From contig NZ_KB907865.1 of assembly GCF_000382245.1 (NCBI RefSeq), forward strand, positions 1 to 64,000: DNA of 64,000 bases, given 5' to 3'. Below, piece by piece: positions 9,657 to 19,795 of the stretch. Every line of letters begins with the position of its first letter. The first letter of the stretch is position 1. Both the position numbers and the translations under genes were made by a program. The notes beneath the pieces were generated by a model, which was given only the letters and a program-made list of their open reading frames with translations, ran no database searches and was not told the DNA's origin. Source of the stretch: Kushneria aurantia DSM 21353. GTDB taxonomy: Bacteria; Pseudomonadota; Gammaproteobacteria; Pseudomonadales; Halomonadaceae.

Positions 9657-9773
9657 AAGGATTTACAGCGCCCCCGTGAAAGGCTTTTCCGATCCGACAG
9701 CAATGCCGGAACACCTGGTCAGCAGCCTCGGGCAGGGCGCCCTGCTCTTCTCTGCGTCACTATCGGAGGTGCC

Positions 9774-10169
9774 ATGACAACGCCCCCCCTCACCAACGCC
9801 CACTACCATCAAAAAAGCCGCGAACTGGCACTCACCTGGCAGATCGACGGCGAACAGCAGACCTTTCGCCTGAGCGCCGAAATGCTCAGGGTCTACTCTC
9901 CATCCGCCGAGGTGCGCGGCCACAGCCCGGAGCAGGCGGTGCTGCAGACCGGCATGAAGTACGTGGGTCTCAAGAACATCACGCCAGTGGGCAACTATGC
10001 CCTCAAGCTGCACTTCGACGACGGCCACGACAGCGGCCTCTACACCTACGCGTATCTGTGGGAGATGATCGAAAACCGCGAGCTCTGGTGGGAGGACTAC
10101 CTCCACGAACTCGACAGGGCCGGCGCCTCCCGCGAACCCCTGGGTATTCCATTGCAGTCGGGCTCCTGA
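9774..10169 (+). CDS. DUF971 (gamma-butyrobetaine hydroxylase-like N-terminal) protein
   Basis: 131 residues. It has the DUF971 layout: a short beta-rich module with LRVYSPSAEVRGH, VGLKNITPVGNYALKLHFDDGHDSGLYTYAYLWEM, and an acidic or aromatic tail. This module forms the N-terminal zinc-binding part of gamma-butyrobetaine hydroxylase and also occurs alone in many bacteria, where some homologues have been linked to Fe-S cluster protein assembly. I see no oxygenase domain. It starts at ATG 9774 with GGAGG nearby. It lies between hslU and ubiE, a common gammaproteobacterial arrangement. Confidence 0.85.
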   Translation: MTTPPLTNAHYHQKSRELALTWQIDGEQQTFRLSAEMLRVYSPSAEVRGHSPEQAVLQTGMKYVGLKNITPVGNYALKLHFDDGHDSGLYTYAYLWEMIENRELWWEDYLHELDRAGASREPLGIPLQSGS

Positions 10170-10263
10170 GCCGTCAGGACAAACCTGACAGTGGCAGCTA
10201 CAATGGCTTTTTGAGCGCCGCCACAGTTCGGCTGCACCCACTCCGAGCAGACGGGAAGATCGC

Positions 10264-11010
10264 ATGGAAAAGCAGACCACCCACTTTGGCTATGAAGAGG
10301 TTCCCGTCGAGGAGAAAGCCGGTCGCGTCGAGAAGGTTTTCGACAGCGTGGCACAGCGCTACGACGTCATGAACGACCTGATGTCGATGGGCATTCATCG
10401 CCTCTGGAAGCGTATTACGCTGGAGCGCTCCGGCGTGCGCCGCGGCCAGACGGTACTCGATATCGCCGGCGGCACCGGCGATCTGACCGAGAAATTCGTT
10501 CAGCGGGTCGGCCCCCAGGGGCGGGTGGTACTGGCCGACATCAACGCCTCGATGCTGCAGGTGGGCCGCGACCGGCTGCTCGACCGCGGCGTCGGCGCCC
10601 GGGTCGAGGTGGTGCAGGCCGACGCCCAGGCGCTGCCGTTCCCGGACAATACCTTCGACTGCATCACCATCGCCTTCGGCCTTCGCAACGTCACCGACAA
10701 GGATGCCGCACTGGCGTCCATGGCGCGCGTGCTCAAGCCCGGCGGTCGGCTGCTGGTGCTCGAGTTCTCGAAGCCGCGCAACCCGGTCTTCGAGAAGGTC
10801 TATGACCAGTACTCCTTCCATGTGCTGCCGCGCATCGGCCGTTGGGTGGCCAACGACGCCGACTCCTATCGCTATCTGGCGGAGTCGATCCGCATGCACC
10901 CGGACCAGCAGACGCTGCAGGCGATGATGGAAAATGCCGGTCTCGAGCGGGTCGAATACACCAATCTGACCGGCGGTGTGGTCGCGCTGCATCGCGGCTT
11001 CAAATTCTGA
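10264..11010 (+). CDS. ubiE: Ubiquinone/menaquinone biosynthesis C-methyltransferase
   Basis: SAM-dependent C-methylation of the benzoquinol ring in ubiquinone synthesis (and of demethylmenaquinol where present). It has 248 residues. The SAM-binding motif I is [15 protein letters not shown]. Family signatures include [18 protein letters not shown] and [13 protein letters not shown]. It ends [12 protein letters not shown], the standard UbiE terminus. It is the first gene of ubiE-ubiJ-ubiB. Confidence 0.96.
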   Translation: MEKQTTHFGYEEVPVEEKAGRVEKVFDSVAQRYDVMNDLMSMGIHRLWKRITLERSGVRRGQTVLDIAGGTGDLTEKFVQRVGPQGRVVLADINASMLQVGRDRLLDRGVGARVEVVQADAQALPFPDNTFDCITIAFGLRNVTDKDAALASMARVLKPGGRLLVLEFSKPRNPVFEKVYDQYSFHVLPRIGRWVANDADSYRYLAESIRMHPDQQTLQAMMENAGLERVEYTNLTGGVVALHRGFKF

Positions 11011-11068
11011 AGCCGGTGACCGCACCGATCGTCTCACTTCTTTTTCGCAAGCAGGGACTGATGCCTTG

Positions 11069-11707
11069 ATGTCCTTTGTGACCCACGGCCTTCTGCGACG
11101 AGGCGAACAGTGTTTCAATCGCCTGCTGGCGCGCGATCCGGCCGCTACGACGCGGCTGCGCTCGCTGGCCGGCCAGCGTCTGGTGGTGGCACTCGCCTCG
11201 CCGCCGCTGCGCCTGGCGATCGACTTCACGCCCGAGGGCGTGCACCTTGCACAGGCCGACGAGGCCAGCTGGCAAAGCGCCGACAGCCGGGTCGAGCTCG
11301 ACGGCGACAGCCTGGGCGCGCTGCTGGGAGGAACGCCGGTGCAGTCACTGATGACACAGAATCGGCTGATCGTGCACGGCAGCCTCGCCACTCTGATGAA
11401 GGCCCGTGAACTGGTGATGGATCTCGACATGGATGCCGAGGGCGCGCTGGCGCGCTGGCTGGGCGAGTCCCCGGCACACGGCATCGCTACCGGCCTTGCG
11501 CGGCTGGGGCGTTTTGGCCGCGACACCTCGCAAAGCTTCGAGCATGACCTGCGCGCCTACATGATCGAGGAGGGAGAGTGGCTGGCAAGCCGTGACCTGC
11601 TCGATATCGCCAGGGCGCGACTGACCCGGCTGGAGGTCGCCAGCGACCGGCTGGAAGCGCGCCTTGACCGGCTCACCCGCCAGCGCGGCGAGGGCCCTGC
11701 CTCATGA
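11069..11707 (+). CDS. ubiJ: Ubiquinone biosynthesis accessory factor UbiJ
   Basis: 212-residue SCP2-domain protein. It is a non-catalytic lipid-binding partner in the soluble Ubi complex with UbiK. The N-terminal SCP2-like fold covers about residues 15-115. The C-terminal part is helical and charged (about residues 165-212, repeated [18 protein letters not shown]) and likely coiled-coil. The start ATG 11069 lies 58 bases after ubiE. The stop overlaps the ubiB start by four bases, and ubiE-ubiJ-ubiB is the conserved order. Confidence 0.9.
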   Translation: MSFVTHGLLRRGEQCFNRLLARDPAATTRLRSLAGQRLVVALASPPLRLAIDFTPEGVHLAQADEASWQSADSRVELDGDSLGALLGGTPVQSLMTQNRLIVHGSLATLMKARELVMDLDMDAEGALARWLGESPAHGIATGLARLGRFGRDTSQSFEHDLRAYMIEEGEWLASRDLLDIARARLTRLEVASDRLEARLDRLTRQRGEGPAS

Positions 11708-13332
11708 TGCTGTGGCGCCTGATTCGCATCGCCTGGGTGGTAACGCGCTACCGGCTTGATCATCTGATTCCTCTCGACCGCCTGCCGCGCTACGCCCGCC
11801 TGCTGATGGCCGTGGCCCCAATCCGCCTCTTTCCCAAAGGCGACAAGAGCCGCGGGGAAAGGCTGCGCCTGGCGCTGGAGAACCTGGGGCCGATCTTCAT
11901 CAAGTTTGGCCAGATGCTCTCCACCCGGCGCGATCTGATGCCACCGGATATCGCCGTCGAGCTCAAGCGCCTGCAGGATCAGGTGCCCCCCTTCCCCGGC
12001 GAAACCGCACGCGCCATCATCGAGGAGGAACTGGGCGCGCCGGTGGGCGAGTTGTTCGAGGCGTTCGATGCCGAGCCGCTGGCCTCGGCCTCTATCGCCC
12101 AGGTGCACAGCGCGCGGCTGGACAGCGGTGAAGAGGTGGTGGTCAAGGTGATCCGCCCCGGCATCGACGCCGTGATGCGCAGCGACATCAAGCTGCTCTA
12201 CACCTTTGCCAGGCTGCTGCTCAAGGTGTGGCCGGAGGCGAAACGTCTGCGCCCGGTCGAGGTGGTGGAGGACTACGAGTCGACGCTTTTCGACGAGCTC
12301 GACCTGCAGAAGGAAGCCGCCAACACCTCCCAGCTCAAGCGCAATTTCCAGTACTCGCCGCTGCTGCACGTCCCTACCATCTACTGGCCCCGCACCCGTC
12401 GGCGGGTAATGACCCAGGAGATGGTTCGCGGCGTGCCGGTGGCCGATACCGACAAGCTCGAGGCCAACGGCGTGGATATGCGTCTGCTCGCCGAGCGCGG
12501 CGTGGAGATCTTCTTCACCCAGGTGTTCCGCGACAACTTCTTCCACGCCGACATGCACCCGGGCAACATCTTCGTCGATATCAGCGACCCGCGCGACCCC
12601 AGTTTCATCGCCATCGACTGCGGCATCGTGGGCAGCCTGACCCGCGAGGATCAGGACTATCTGGCGCGCAACATCATCGCCTTCTTCCGTCAGGACTACT
12701 ACGAAGTCGCCATGCTGCACATCGAATCCGGCTGGGTGGGCGAAAACACCCGCGCCAACGAGTTCGCCGCGGCGATCCGCTCGGTGTGCGAGCCGATCCT
12801 GGAAAAGCCGCTCAAGGATATCTCCTTCGGGCAGGTGCTGATGGGGCTTTTTCAGACCGCGCAGCGCTTTCACATGGAAGTACAGCCGCAACTGGTGCTG
12901 TTGCAGAAGACGCTGCTCAACATCGAGGGGCTGGGCCGCAGCCTCTACCCCGAGCTCGACCTGTGGAACACCGCCAGGCCCTTCCTCGAGCGCTGGATGC
13001 ACGATCGCGCCGGCCCGCGCGGCTTCTGGGAGGAGCTCAAGCGCCAGGCACCCGATCTTGCCCAGCGCGTACCGCAGCTGCCGGTACTGGCGCACCAGGC
13101 GCTGTCGCAGGTAGAGCATCAGCGCAAGCATCGTGAGCGCCAGAGCGAGGCGCTGGCCACCCTGCACTCCTCGTTGAGCGGCGTGCGCCGCGGCGCGCGA
13201 CGTATCCGCATCGGCCTGGCGCTGGTCGCCGCGGCACTGGCCTGGCAGCCGATCACCCAGTGGGCGCAAACCCAGCACTGGAGCGTGGTAGTGGCCGCCG
13301 CCGTGGGGCTGGTGCTGGTGGTATGGCGCTGA
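11704..13332 (+). CDS. ubiB: Ubiquinone biosynthesis protein UbiB (ABC1/ADCK kinase-like)
   Basis: 542 residues. It is an atypical kinase/ATPase of the UbiB/COQ8 family needed for ubiquinone synthesis. The family KxGQ signature is seen as [16 protein letters not shown]. The alanine-rich loop follows as [11 protein letters not shown], then [10 protein letters not shown], and the catalytic region [13 protein letters not shown] with [10 protein letters not shown]. Two hydrophobic segments at the very C-terminus (about residues 495-540) anchor it in the membrane. The start overlaps the ubiJ stop. In many relatives hisI-hisE or tatABC follow directly; here an 8-kb block intervenes. Confidence 0.95.
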   Translation: MMLWRLIRIAWVVTRYRLDHLIPLDRLPRYARLLMAVAPIRLFPKGDKSRGERLRLALENLGPIFIKFGQMLSTRRDLMPPDIAVELKRLQDQVPPFPGETARAIIEEELGAPVGELFEAFDAEPLASASIAQVHSARLDSGEEVVVKVIRPGIDAVMRSDIKLLYTFARLLLKVWPEAKRLRPVEVVEDYESTLFDELDLQKEAANTSQLKRNFQYSPLLHVPTIYWPRTRRRVMTQEMVRGVPVADTDKLEANGVDMRLLAERGVEIFFTQVFRDNFFHADMHPGNIFVDISDPRDPSFIAIDCGIVGSLTREDQDYLARNIIAFFRQDYYEVAMLHIESGWVGENTRANEFAAAIRSVCEPILEKPLKDISFGQVLMGLFQTAQRFHMEVQPQLVLLQKTLLNIEGLGRSLYPELDLWNTARPFLERWMHDRAGPRGFWEELKRQAPDLAQRVPQLPVLAHQALSQVEHQRKHRERQSEALATLHSSLSGVRRGARRIRIGLALVAAALAWQPITQWAQTQHWSVVVAAAVGLVLVVWR

Positions 13333-13388
13333 GTCACATCGCCCTAAAACCGTGCGCCTTGTGCCACTTCGGCCGCCGCCTCAACGGC

Positions 13389-16118
13389 CTATGGCACCAG
13401 CCGAATGGTCGTCTCGCCCCTTGAAAGCGGCACGGAATAGCCCCCTCTTTCGAAGACCGCATCCGCCACTCGCAGCGCTGAGGCATCATCCGTGGTGGCC
13501 TGCAGGAAAACACGCGCCGTCGACGTAAAGTCATCGGCCGGGGCGAGCGTCAGCGTGATGTCGCCGCTCGTACTCTGGTAGGTGGCGCTCTGAATCCGCC
13601 CCGCCTGCAGGGTGATCCACTGCCCCGCCGGCGCGATGAACAGCCGCTTTTGCGCCTCTTCCAGGGGGACAACACGAATGCTGTCTGCCGATGCCTGCAA
13701 CTCTCCGCCAAGGGCAAGCCAGCCGAAGGTGGGATGATTGACGACATAGGTGCCGATGGCATAGGCATGGCCGAAAAAACCCATGCCGTAATCGCCACTG
13801 TAAGGGTCCCACTTCATCATGTCCGGCCAGGCATGGAAGGCAGTGGAAGTGAAGCCGTTGCGGTGAATGCTGGCCATGGGTCCCATCATGCCGCCATAGC
13901 CGACGCGCAGCAGATGAAAGTCGGACGGGTCGCGGCGAAAGGCGTCGAGCAGCGGTACGGCGTTCAACGCCGAGCCGTAGTGGTGAATCTGGCGCTCGAA
14001 ACGCTCGTATTTACCGGCGGTGCCGAAGTCCCAGTAGCGTCGCGCGTTGCCGTTATAGCCCCAGCCGGGAATTGTTGGGTCATAACCGAGGATGACTTCA
14101 CGGGTCTGTTCGGCCTGGGCATCAAAGCCGAAATAGCGCATCCAGGCATAGACTTCCGGCTGACCGGTGGAGTCCCACGGCATCTCGGAGCCAAAAGGAT
14201 ACTCGAGGCTGTGCCAGTGCTCGGCACGCTCGCGCATCAGGCTTTCCAGCTGCTCCGCCTTGTCGGTCATCCCTTCGCGCTGCAGGTCCTTGAGAATTTC
14301 GAGAAAGACCTCGCCGCCCATCAGACCGAATTCGGCATAGAGTTCGGCGTCGCGCGGCATGGCCACCGCTACCCTGTAGGCATTGTCGAGATAGAACTGC
14401 CAGTCGTGGCGCTTGACCAGCCCCTCGTGATTGCGCGCCAGCCGGTACAGCACCCAGTGGTTGATGGCAGGCCAGGGGTAGTTGTAGGAGCGGTCGAGCC
14501 GATCACTCTCCTCCTTGTCCCAGGACCACCTGAACCTTTCCGGGTCTTCTGCATAGCCCGGGTACATGTCGGCAAAGCGCTCGGGATCGAACCAGACCAG
14601 GCTCTTTTTGATCGCCCCTGCGTGCTCGCCCTCGGCAACCTGCAACCTGCCGATCACGGTCTCATCCGTCAATCGCTCGAGCTTTGCGATCTCTTGCGGG
14701 TCGGGATTGTTGAGCTGTTTGGCGATCGCCGCCATCCAGCTCCCCGCGCCGCCCTCATCGCTCATGCCGGGGATCCACATACGCCAGTCGGAGAGCACTA
14801 CCCCGCCGGCCTCGCTGTCATAGCTCAGAATGGCAGGCGCGCGGCCGAAAGGGTCATCCGGATTGTCATACCACTGCTCGGTGGTGGCAAAGTGTCCCAG
14901 ATCGGCAACGGCCTGCGACAACGGCTTGACAAGATAGTAGCTGATCGTCTGCTGCTGACCGTCGGCATACCCCAGAGTCAGGCGGGCGCGCCCCCAACCC
15001 CCGACCTTCACCTTCAGTTTTGTCCAGCCATTGACGCTGCCTTCGCGGCTTACCTCGAGGGCACCGGCCGGGTCACTGTCGATATGCTCGATCGCACTCG
15101 GCGCCCGCACGAACAGCAGCGCGCTCTGATTCGCCGGGACAATATAGCCGGGCAGGCCGACGGCCACCGGCCGCTGATGGGCAATGAGCGTCTCCTCGAT
15201 GGCGCGTATCGTCGGCGACTGCACGAACTGCAGGCCAAACTGTGCCGTCTCGCCGGGCGCCAGCGTTTCCGAACCGGGCGTATTCCACTGCCGCCCGGCG
15301 TCACGCCACTCGCGCTCGACATACCCCCGCGAATACACCGTCCAGTCGTAAAAACCTTCGAAAAAGTTGGGGCTGGAGCGGTCGGTAAAGATCGAATTCG
15401 GCGCCTTGTCCGGCTGTTTGAGCGGCTTGTAGGCCTCCAGTGCTGTATTCGACTCCGGCAACACCAGTAGCGCCGGTCCTTCGCCGTTGAGTCGAGTCAC
15501 CTGCACATAGCCGGCGTCGCGACCGATATAGGGATCGGCAAAGCTGGCCCGGGTGTGCGCTTCGTCAAGCGTCCGCCCATCGATGATATTGTCGAACACC
15601 ATCGGCATGCCCAGCACGCCGATTTCCAGCGCCTGCTCGGTGACGTTGGTAATGCGAAAGCGCAGCGCCAGTCGGCCATTGTCCCGTGCCCACACCCGCT
15701 CGACCCGGAAAGGCGGCTGCTCGCCCATGGTCGCGGTGATATCGGCGGCGGCGATCACCTCTCCCTCGGCAGGAAGCGGATGGATCGGCTTGCGGTGAGT
15801 CGATGAGGAGAAATCCCGCCATTCGCTTCCCGGCGCACGCACCCGCAGGTTGAGATCGCCAATATGATTGTAACCGTCACCGGAGCGCTCGCTCTCGAGC
15901 CAGCTCGGCACGAAACTGAAGCCGGGCTCCTCGGTTGGTGACAGACGCGACAGCGTCTGTGTATCCGGGCGCAGTTCGAACTCGAGCTGCCCGATCGAGT
16001 GGACTGCCATGCTCGATGATCCTGCCGTGCCGGCAGGTGCGGCCAGCCCACCGGCGGCACCGGCCCCACCGACAAAGCTGCTCGTCATCAGCACTGCAAA
16101 AAATGGTGATGTTCTCAC
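13389..16118 (-). CDS. Large exported DUF5695-like protein, probable carbohydrate-active enzyme
   Basis: 909 residues with an apparent N-terminal signal sequence (MRTSPFFAVLMTSSFVGG, then small residues), so probably periplasmic or secreted. The N-terminal half (about 45-420) looks beta-rich. The C-terminal half (about 480-830) is rich in Trp, Tyr and acidic residues (SYNYPWPAINHWVLYRLAR, GWGYNGNARRYWDFGTAGKYER, MGFFGHAYAIGTYVV), which suggests an alpha/alpha-barrel of the kind seen in glycosidases and lyases. From memory it resembles the DUF5695 family; I cannot assign a substrate. It lies 137 bases downstream of two sugar-symporter genes and a porin on the same strand, so a role in breaking down an imported saccharide is a context inference. 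Confidence 0.55.
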   Translation of the reverse strand: MRTSPFFAVLMTSSFVGGAGAAGGLAAPAGTAGSSSMAVHSIGQLEFELRPDTQTLSRLSPTEEPGFSFVPSWLESERSGDGYNHIGDLNLRVRAPGSEWRDFSSSTHRKPIHPLPAEGEVIAAADITATMGEQPPFRVERVWARDNGRLALRFRITNVTEQALEIGVLGMPMVFDNIIDGRTLDEAHTRASFADPYIGRDAGYVQVTRLNGEGPALLVLPESNTALEAYKPLKQPDKAPNSIFTDRSSPNFFEGFYDWTVYSRGYVEREWRDAGRQWNTPGSETLAPGETAQFGLQFVQSPTIRAIEETLIAHQRPVAVGLPGYIVPANQSALLFVRAPSAIEHIDSDPAGALEVSREGSVNGWTKLKVKVGGWGRARLTLGYADGQQQTISYYLVKPLSQAVADLGHFATTEQWYDNPDDPFGRAPAILSYDSEAGGVVLSDWRMWIPGMSDEGGAGSWMAAIAKQLNNPDPQEIAKLERLTDETVIGRLQVAEGEHAGAIKKSLVWFDPERFADMYPGYAEDPERFRWSWDKEESDRLDRSYNYPWPAINHWVLYRLARNHEGLVKRHDWQFYLDNAYRVAVAMPRDAELYAEFGLMGGEVFLEILKDLQREGMTDKAEQLESLMRERAEHWHSLEYPFGSEMPWDSTGQPEVYAWMRYFGFDAQAEQTREVILGYDPTIPGWGYNGNARRYWDFGTAGKYERFERQIHHYGSALNAVPLLDAFRRDPSDFHLLRVGYGGMMGPMASIHRNGFTSTAFHAWPDMMKWDPYSGDYGMGFFGHAYAIGTYVVNHPTFGWLALGGELQASADSIRVVPLEEAQKRLFIAPAGQWITLQAGRIQSATYQSTSGDITLTLAPADDFTSTARVFLQATTDDASALRVADAVFERGGYSVPLSRGETTIRLVP

Positions 16119-16255
16119 TGCTATCTCCCTGAAAAGGTCTCAATGGATGAAGATTTCCGGACAAGGCGGCTGAGATGTCTCCGACCGCACGCCATGGAGG
16201 TCGCCCTGTCACCTGTCGAATCGTCGCTGTCACCAGTCTCTATCGTGCAGGGCAC

Positions 16256-17701
16256 TCAAGCCTTCGGCTGTTCCTGCCCTTCGCCCGTCCCTTCAGCGCG
16301 CTGCGCCAGATCGCTTTTGATGGTCTTGAGAAAACGTTCGTTCACCTTGAAGAAGTAGGTCGCCAGCGCCACCATAAAATGCAGCACCCCGGGAATCACG
16401 GTAACCAGCAGCAGAATGCCGGTAACCGAAGCTGTCGTCTGATTCTCCAGGCCGGGTTGATAGTGGACCAGAGAGAGCGTGAAGCTGACGATCGCACCGC
16501 CGGTCGCCCAGGCCAGCTTGATAAAGAAAAGATTGAAGGCAAAGGTCATGCCCGAGGTACGCTTGCCGGTTTTCCACTCGCCGTATTCGTCGGTAAACGC
16601 CATCATGGCAAAGGCCAGCGGCAGCACAAAGCCGTAGAAGACGGCGCCGAGCGCATTGAGCGCCAGCCACAGCGTCGAATATTCACCGGGAATGAAGGCG
16701 ACCAGACAGGAGGCAATACCCAGCACAAGATTGGTCAGAATGAAGAAGCGAACCGTCTCTATCTTCTGGACAATATACTTGACCATGAAACTGCCGCCGA
16801 TGCCGACAAAACCTACCCCAAAGAAAAGAGAGGTATAGGCCGGTGACTCTCCAAGGTAGTACTGAATAAAATAGAGCAGCGCGCCCCCTTTCACCATCCC
16901 GACATTGATACTGAGAAAAATAATGAAGAACATCAGTACCAGTTGATCGTTGCGCCAGGTGTTGCTGATCAACGTCTTCAGATTATAACGCTCGGTGTCG
17001 CTGTAACTGCTCGCCACGCGCTCCTTGACGGTTGCAAAGCAGGCCAGCAGCATAATGGCACAAAGCACCGCCATCAGCGTCACGCCCCACTGATACCCCC
17101 GGGCTTCATTGCCCTGCCCAAACCACGCCACCAGCATCGGCAGGCCAACGGTAATGCACAATCCCGCCAGCCCACAAAGCGCAAACCGATAGGACTGACA
17201 GGCAACCATCTCCTTCGAATTGCGGGTCATGGCGTTGATCATTGCGCAATAGGGCACGTTGGATGCCGTGTAGCACAATGACAGCAGAAAGTAGGTAATG
17301 ATGGCGTAAACCACGAGGGCGTTACCTTCAAGACCGGGAGAGAAGAAGGTCAGGAAGAGTACAGCTCCCATCGGCAGCGCCATCCATAGCTGCCACGGGC
17401 GATATCGCCCCCATCGCGATCGGGTTCGGTCGGCCAGCATCCCCATCATGGGATCGGTAAAGGCATCGATAACGCGCAGCGACAGGAAAATAGTGCCGAC
17501 GATCGCCGGCGCAATGCCGAAAACGTCGGTATAGAAGTAGGTCAGGAAGCTGCCGATCAATGCGGTAATGATGGTTCCACCGGCATCTCCCAGACCGTAG
17601 CCTATTTTTTCCCGTATCGACAGATGATCTCCGGAATCAACGGCTCTATCCGTTTTTTCTACAACATTTTCTACAACGGGAGTTGAAATTTCAGCGCGCA
17701 T
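16256..17701 (-). CDS. GPH-family (MelB-type) sugar:cation symporter, copy 1
   Basis: 481 residues and about 12 membrane segments. It has the GPH-family hallmarks EKIGYGLGDAGGTIITALIGSFLTYF at the N-terminus (shown here only in part elsewhere), DAFTDPMMGMLADRTRSRWGRYRPW and ASNVPYCAMINAMT. The Asp residues in the DAFTDP helix are the cation-binding ones in MelB. The start ATG 17701 is set by AGGAGG six bases upstream. It is very similar along its whole length to the symporter at 19796-21211, so the two are recent paralogues. The substrate is unknown; glycosides, xylosides and glucuronides are all carried by this family. Confidence 0.85.
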   Translation of the reverse strand: MRAEISTPVVENVVEKTDRAVDSGDHLSIREKIGYGLGDAGGTIITALIGSFLTYFYTDVFGIAPAIVGTIFLSLRVIDAFTDPMMGMLADRTRSRWGRYRPWQLWMALPMGAVLFLTFFSPGLEGNALVVYAIITYFLLSLCYTASNVPYCAMINAMTRNSKEMVACQSYRFALCGLAGLCITVGLPMLVAWFGQGNEARGYQWGVTLMAVLCAIMLLACFATVKERVASSYSDTERYNLKTLISNTWRNDQLVLMFFIIFLSINVGMVKGGALLYFIQYYLGESPAYTSLFFGVGFVGIGGSFMVKYIVQKIETVRFFILTNLVLGIASCLVAFIPGEYSTLWLALNALGAVFYGFVLPLAFAMMAFTDEYGEWKTGKRTSGMTFAFNLFFIKLAWATGGAIVSFTLSLVHYQPGLENQTTASVTGILLLVTVIPGVLHFMVALATYFFKVNERFLKTIKSDLAQRAEGTGEGQEQPKA

Positions 17702-18004
17702 AACAGGCCTCCTTTGCAATGGATACCACCACCCAAACCGTCTCTCCGATCATCCAAAGGATCTATCGAGGCGTGTTTTTCATTTTTCTGTTCGGCCCCA
17801 TGAGCGCGACATCCTGCTCAAGGGCACACATTATGGCAACCGGCCGACTCCTGAATAATGTCTCCCATGCTACCGATCCATGTCGTTCCGCTATTTTTAT
17901 GGAAAATCCTTGTTACGCAGTATTCCAAAAAAAGCCTTGACCACCATCCGACCATGGTCTTGATGTCGAACCTCATGGCACATGGCTGGCGTGATCTTCC
18001 GGCC
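17702..18004. other. Intergenic region, no gene recognised
   Basis: About 300 bases between the porin stop and the first GPH symporter start on the minus strand, with lower GC than the flanking housekeeping genes. I found no convincing reading frame, terminator or operator. The symporter may have its own promoter here, but no clear -35/-10 pair stood out. Confidence 0.4.
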
Positions 18005-19612
18005 TTAAAACCAGGTTTCCATCTGAATGCCGTAGGTCCACTCATTACCGTCAAAATTGTCACGACCCAGACTGTCAGTGCGACAGAAACGATTGATACT
18101 CTTGTCCCAGTTACTCCAACTGGCAAAGAAACGAATCTCGGGGCGCACCAGGAAACCGCCCACTTTGGGTTTTATCGTCGGCGCCACGGTAAAACGCCGA
18201 TAAGAACCCTCTATGGGTCTGAAATTCCTTGTCACATCGTCATCTTCGTAGGTCAGGCCGGCGGGGTCGATATTCATCCACTGATAGGTGGTCTCATACT
18301 GCATCTCGAAGTTACGGTTAACCTCGTTGACAAGGCGTACGGTCAGCGTGACCCAATCCTGTTTATCCCCCTGCGAATAACGGTTACGACCGCTAAAGGC
18401 GGCAAGCCAGGGTTCGATGCGCCAGTCGGGCGTAATATACGTCGTACCGCGAGTCTCCACTCGAACGCCCTCGGCACTATCAATCAAATTCTGGTCGACA
18501 CCAAGCGAAACGACCTGCGCTCCCAGGCCCTTCCCCATCAACAGGGCCGCTCTGAAATTACCGTCACCCAGACCGTAAAAGCTATCGTCATCCTTGTAAG
18601 CCACCATGGCATGGAGGCCGGTATCGGCGGCAACTCCTTCGCCGTCAATGTCACGCTTATCGTTATCCCTGGCGGACATGGCGCTGAGCATCAGATACCA
18701 GTTGCCGATATGGTGGCTGTTGGAAAGAACAAGGGCATCGGTGCTGTACGCACCCTCGTCATCCGCATCATCGACGTCGCCCGGATAAACGACACCGGGT
18801 ACTGCAGGGTCGCCGAAACTGCGGCCCACGAAGGAAATATCGGTATCCCAGTTTTCGCCCAGCTGTATATCCTGAATTCCCGCTCCGACACCACCCAGAA
18901 AGAAAATACCCAGCTCATCGGGGTAGAAGCGCTTGCCCGCCCACAGGATGGTATTTTCCATCGGACCGGTAAATGACGGCAGGTGACTGAACTCAACGTT
19001 GGCCTGGCGCACGTTGAAAGTCGACTCCTCGGCCGTCCAGTCGTTGAGGCTATTGTTCTGGTCGGACATCATCAGGTTATAGCGCGTGTGGGCACCGTTT
19101 TCGTAGTTCTGTTCATAGCTGAAAAGCCCCTCGAAGAAGACATCCTTCTCATTACCCAGCAGCCCCAGAGCGCCATCGTAACGCCCGGCCGGTGTCATAT
19201 TGGGATTGATCGGCACGCTCTTGAAATTATCGCCCAGTATCAGCGAAGAACGGCTATAGGCATGAAAAACGAACCTGTCGCTTTTATCGGATGGCAATTC
19301 CACCTCCGGCAATTGCGTATCCTCCTCTGCCGATGCCCCTTTCAGCGCAAGACGGCCTGACTGAAGCGCAATTTTTCCCGTCTCCGAGGGTGACGATCCG
19401 GCATTCCCTGCGCTCTCGATCTGTCTTTCCGCCTGCTCTGCCTCTCGTTCTGCCTGATCGGCCCGCTGTTCGGAAGCATCAAGACGCGCCTCGAGTCTCT
19501 CGATACGCTCCTCGATAGTCAGCTCATTTTCTGTCGCGCAGGCAATTGAAGAACAGCAGCAAAGCAAGGCTACGAATAAAATCAAAAAACGGCGAAACGA
19601 AACCGATCTCAT
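18005..19612 (-). CDS. ScrY/LamB-like carbohydrate porin with N-terminal coiled coil
   Basis: 535 residues. The signal peptide runs to about residue 27 (ILFVALLCCCSSIACA). A charged heptad-like coiled coil follows at about 30-70 (IEERIERLEARLDASEQRADQAEREAEQ is its core, quoted in part by position), as in the sucrose porin ScrY. The rest is beta-strand-rich and Asp/Tyr/Trp-rich, and it ends GIQMETWF with the terminal aromatic residue of outer-membrane barrels. WSNWDKSINRF near the end resembles maltoporins. It lies between two GPH symporters, so outer- and inner-membrane uptake of the same saccharide is likely. Confidence 0.82.
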   Translation of the reverse strand: MRSVSFRRFLILFVALLCCCSSIACATENELTIEERIERLEARLDASEQRADQAEREAEQAERQIESAGNAGSSPSETGKIALQSGRLALKGASAEEDTQLPEVELPSDKSDRFVFHAYSRSSLILGDNFKSVPINPNMTPAGRYDGALGLLGNEKDVFFEGLFSYEQNYENGAHTRYNLMMSDQNNSLNDWTAEESTFNVRQANVEFSHLPSFTGPMENTILWAGKRFYPDELGIFFLGGVGAGIQDIQLGENWDTDISFVGRSFGDPAVPGVVYPGDVDDADDEGAYSTDALVLSNSHHIGNWYLMLSAMSARDNDKRDIDGEGVAADTGLHAMVAYKDDDSFYGLGDGNFRAALLMGKGLGAQVVSLGVDQNLIDSAEGVRVETRGTTYITPDWRIEPWLAAFSGRNRYSQGDKQDWVTLTVRLVNEVNRNFEMQYETTYQWMNIDPAGLTYEDDDVTRNFRPIEGSYRRFTVAPTIKPKVGGFLVRPEIRFFASWSNWDKSINRFCRTDSLGRDNFDGNEWTYGIQMETWF

Positions 19613-19795
19613 CAGACAACCCCCGGCCTTCTATTTTTCTTTTGATGTTCAATGAAAACCGCAGAACATTTTGGCACTGCCTTGAATATTCAGGGCACCC
19701 TTCAGGCGACCATCGAAGACAAGAGGCCCTTTTCAGGAACCCCCCTGCCATTCGATATGGCGTCTCACCAGCATATTGATAACGTAAAATGAGTA

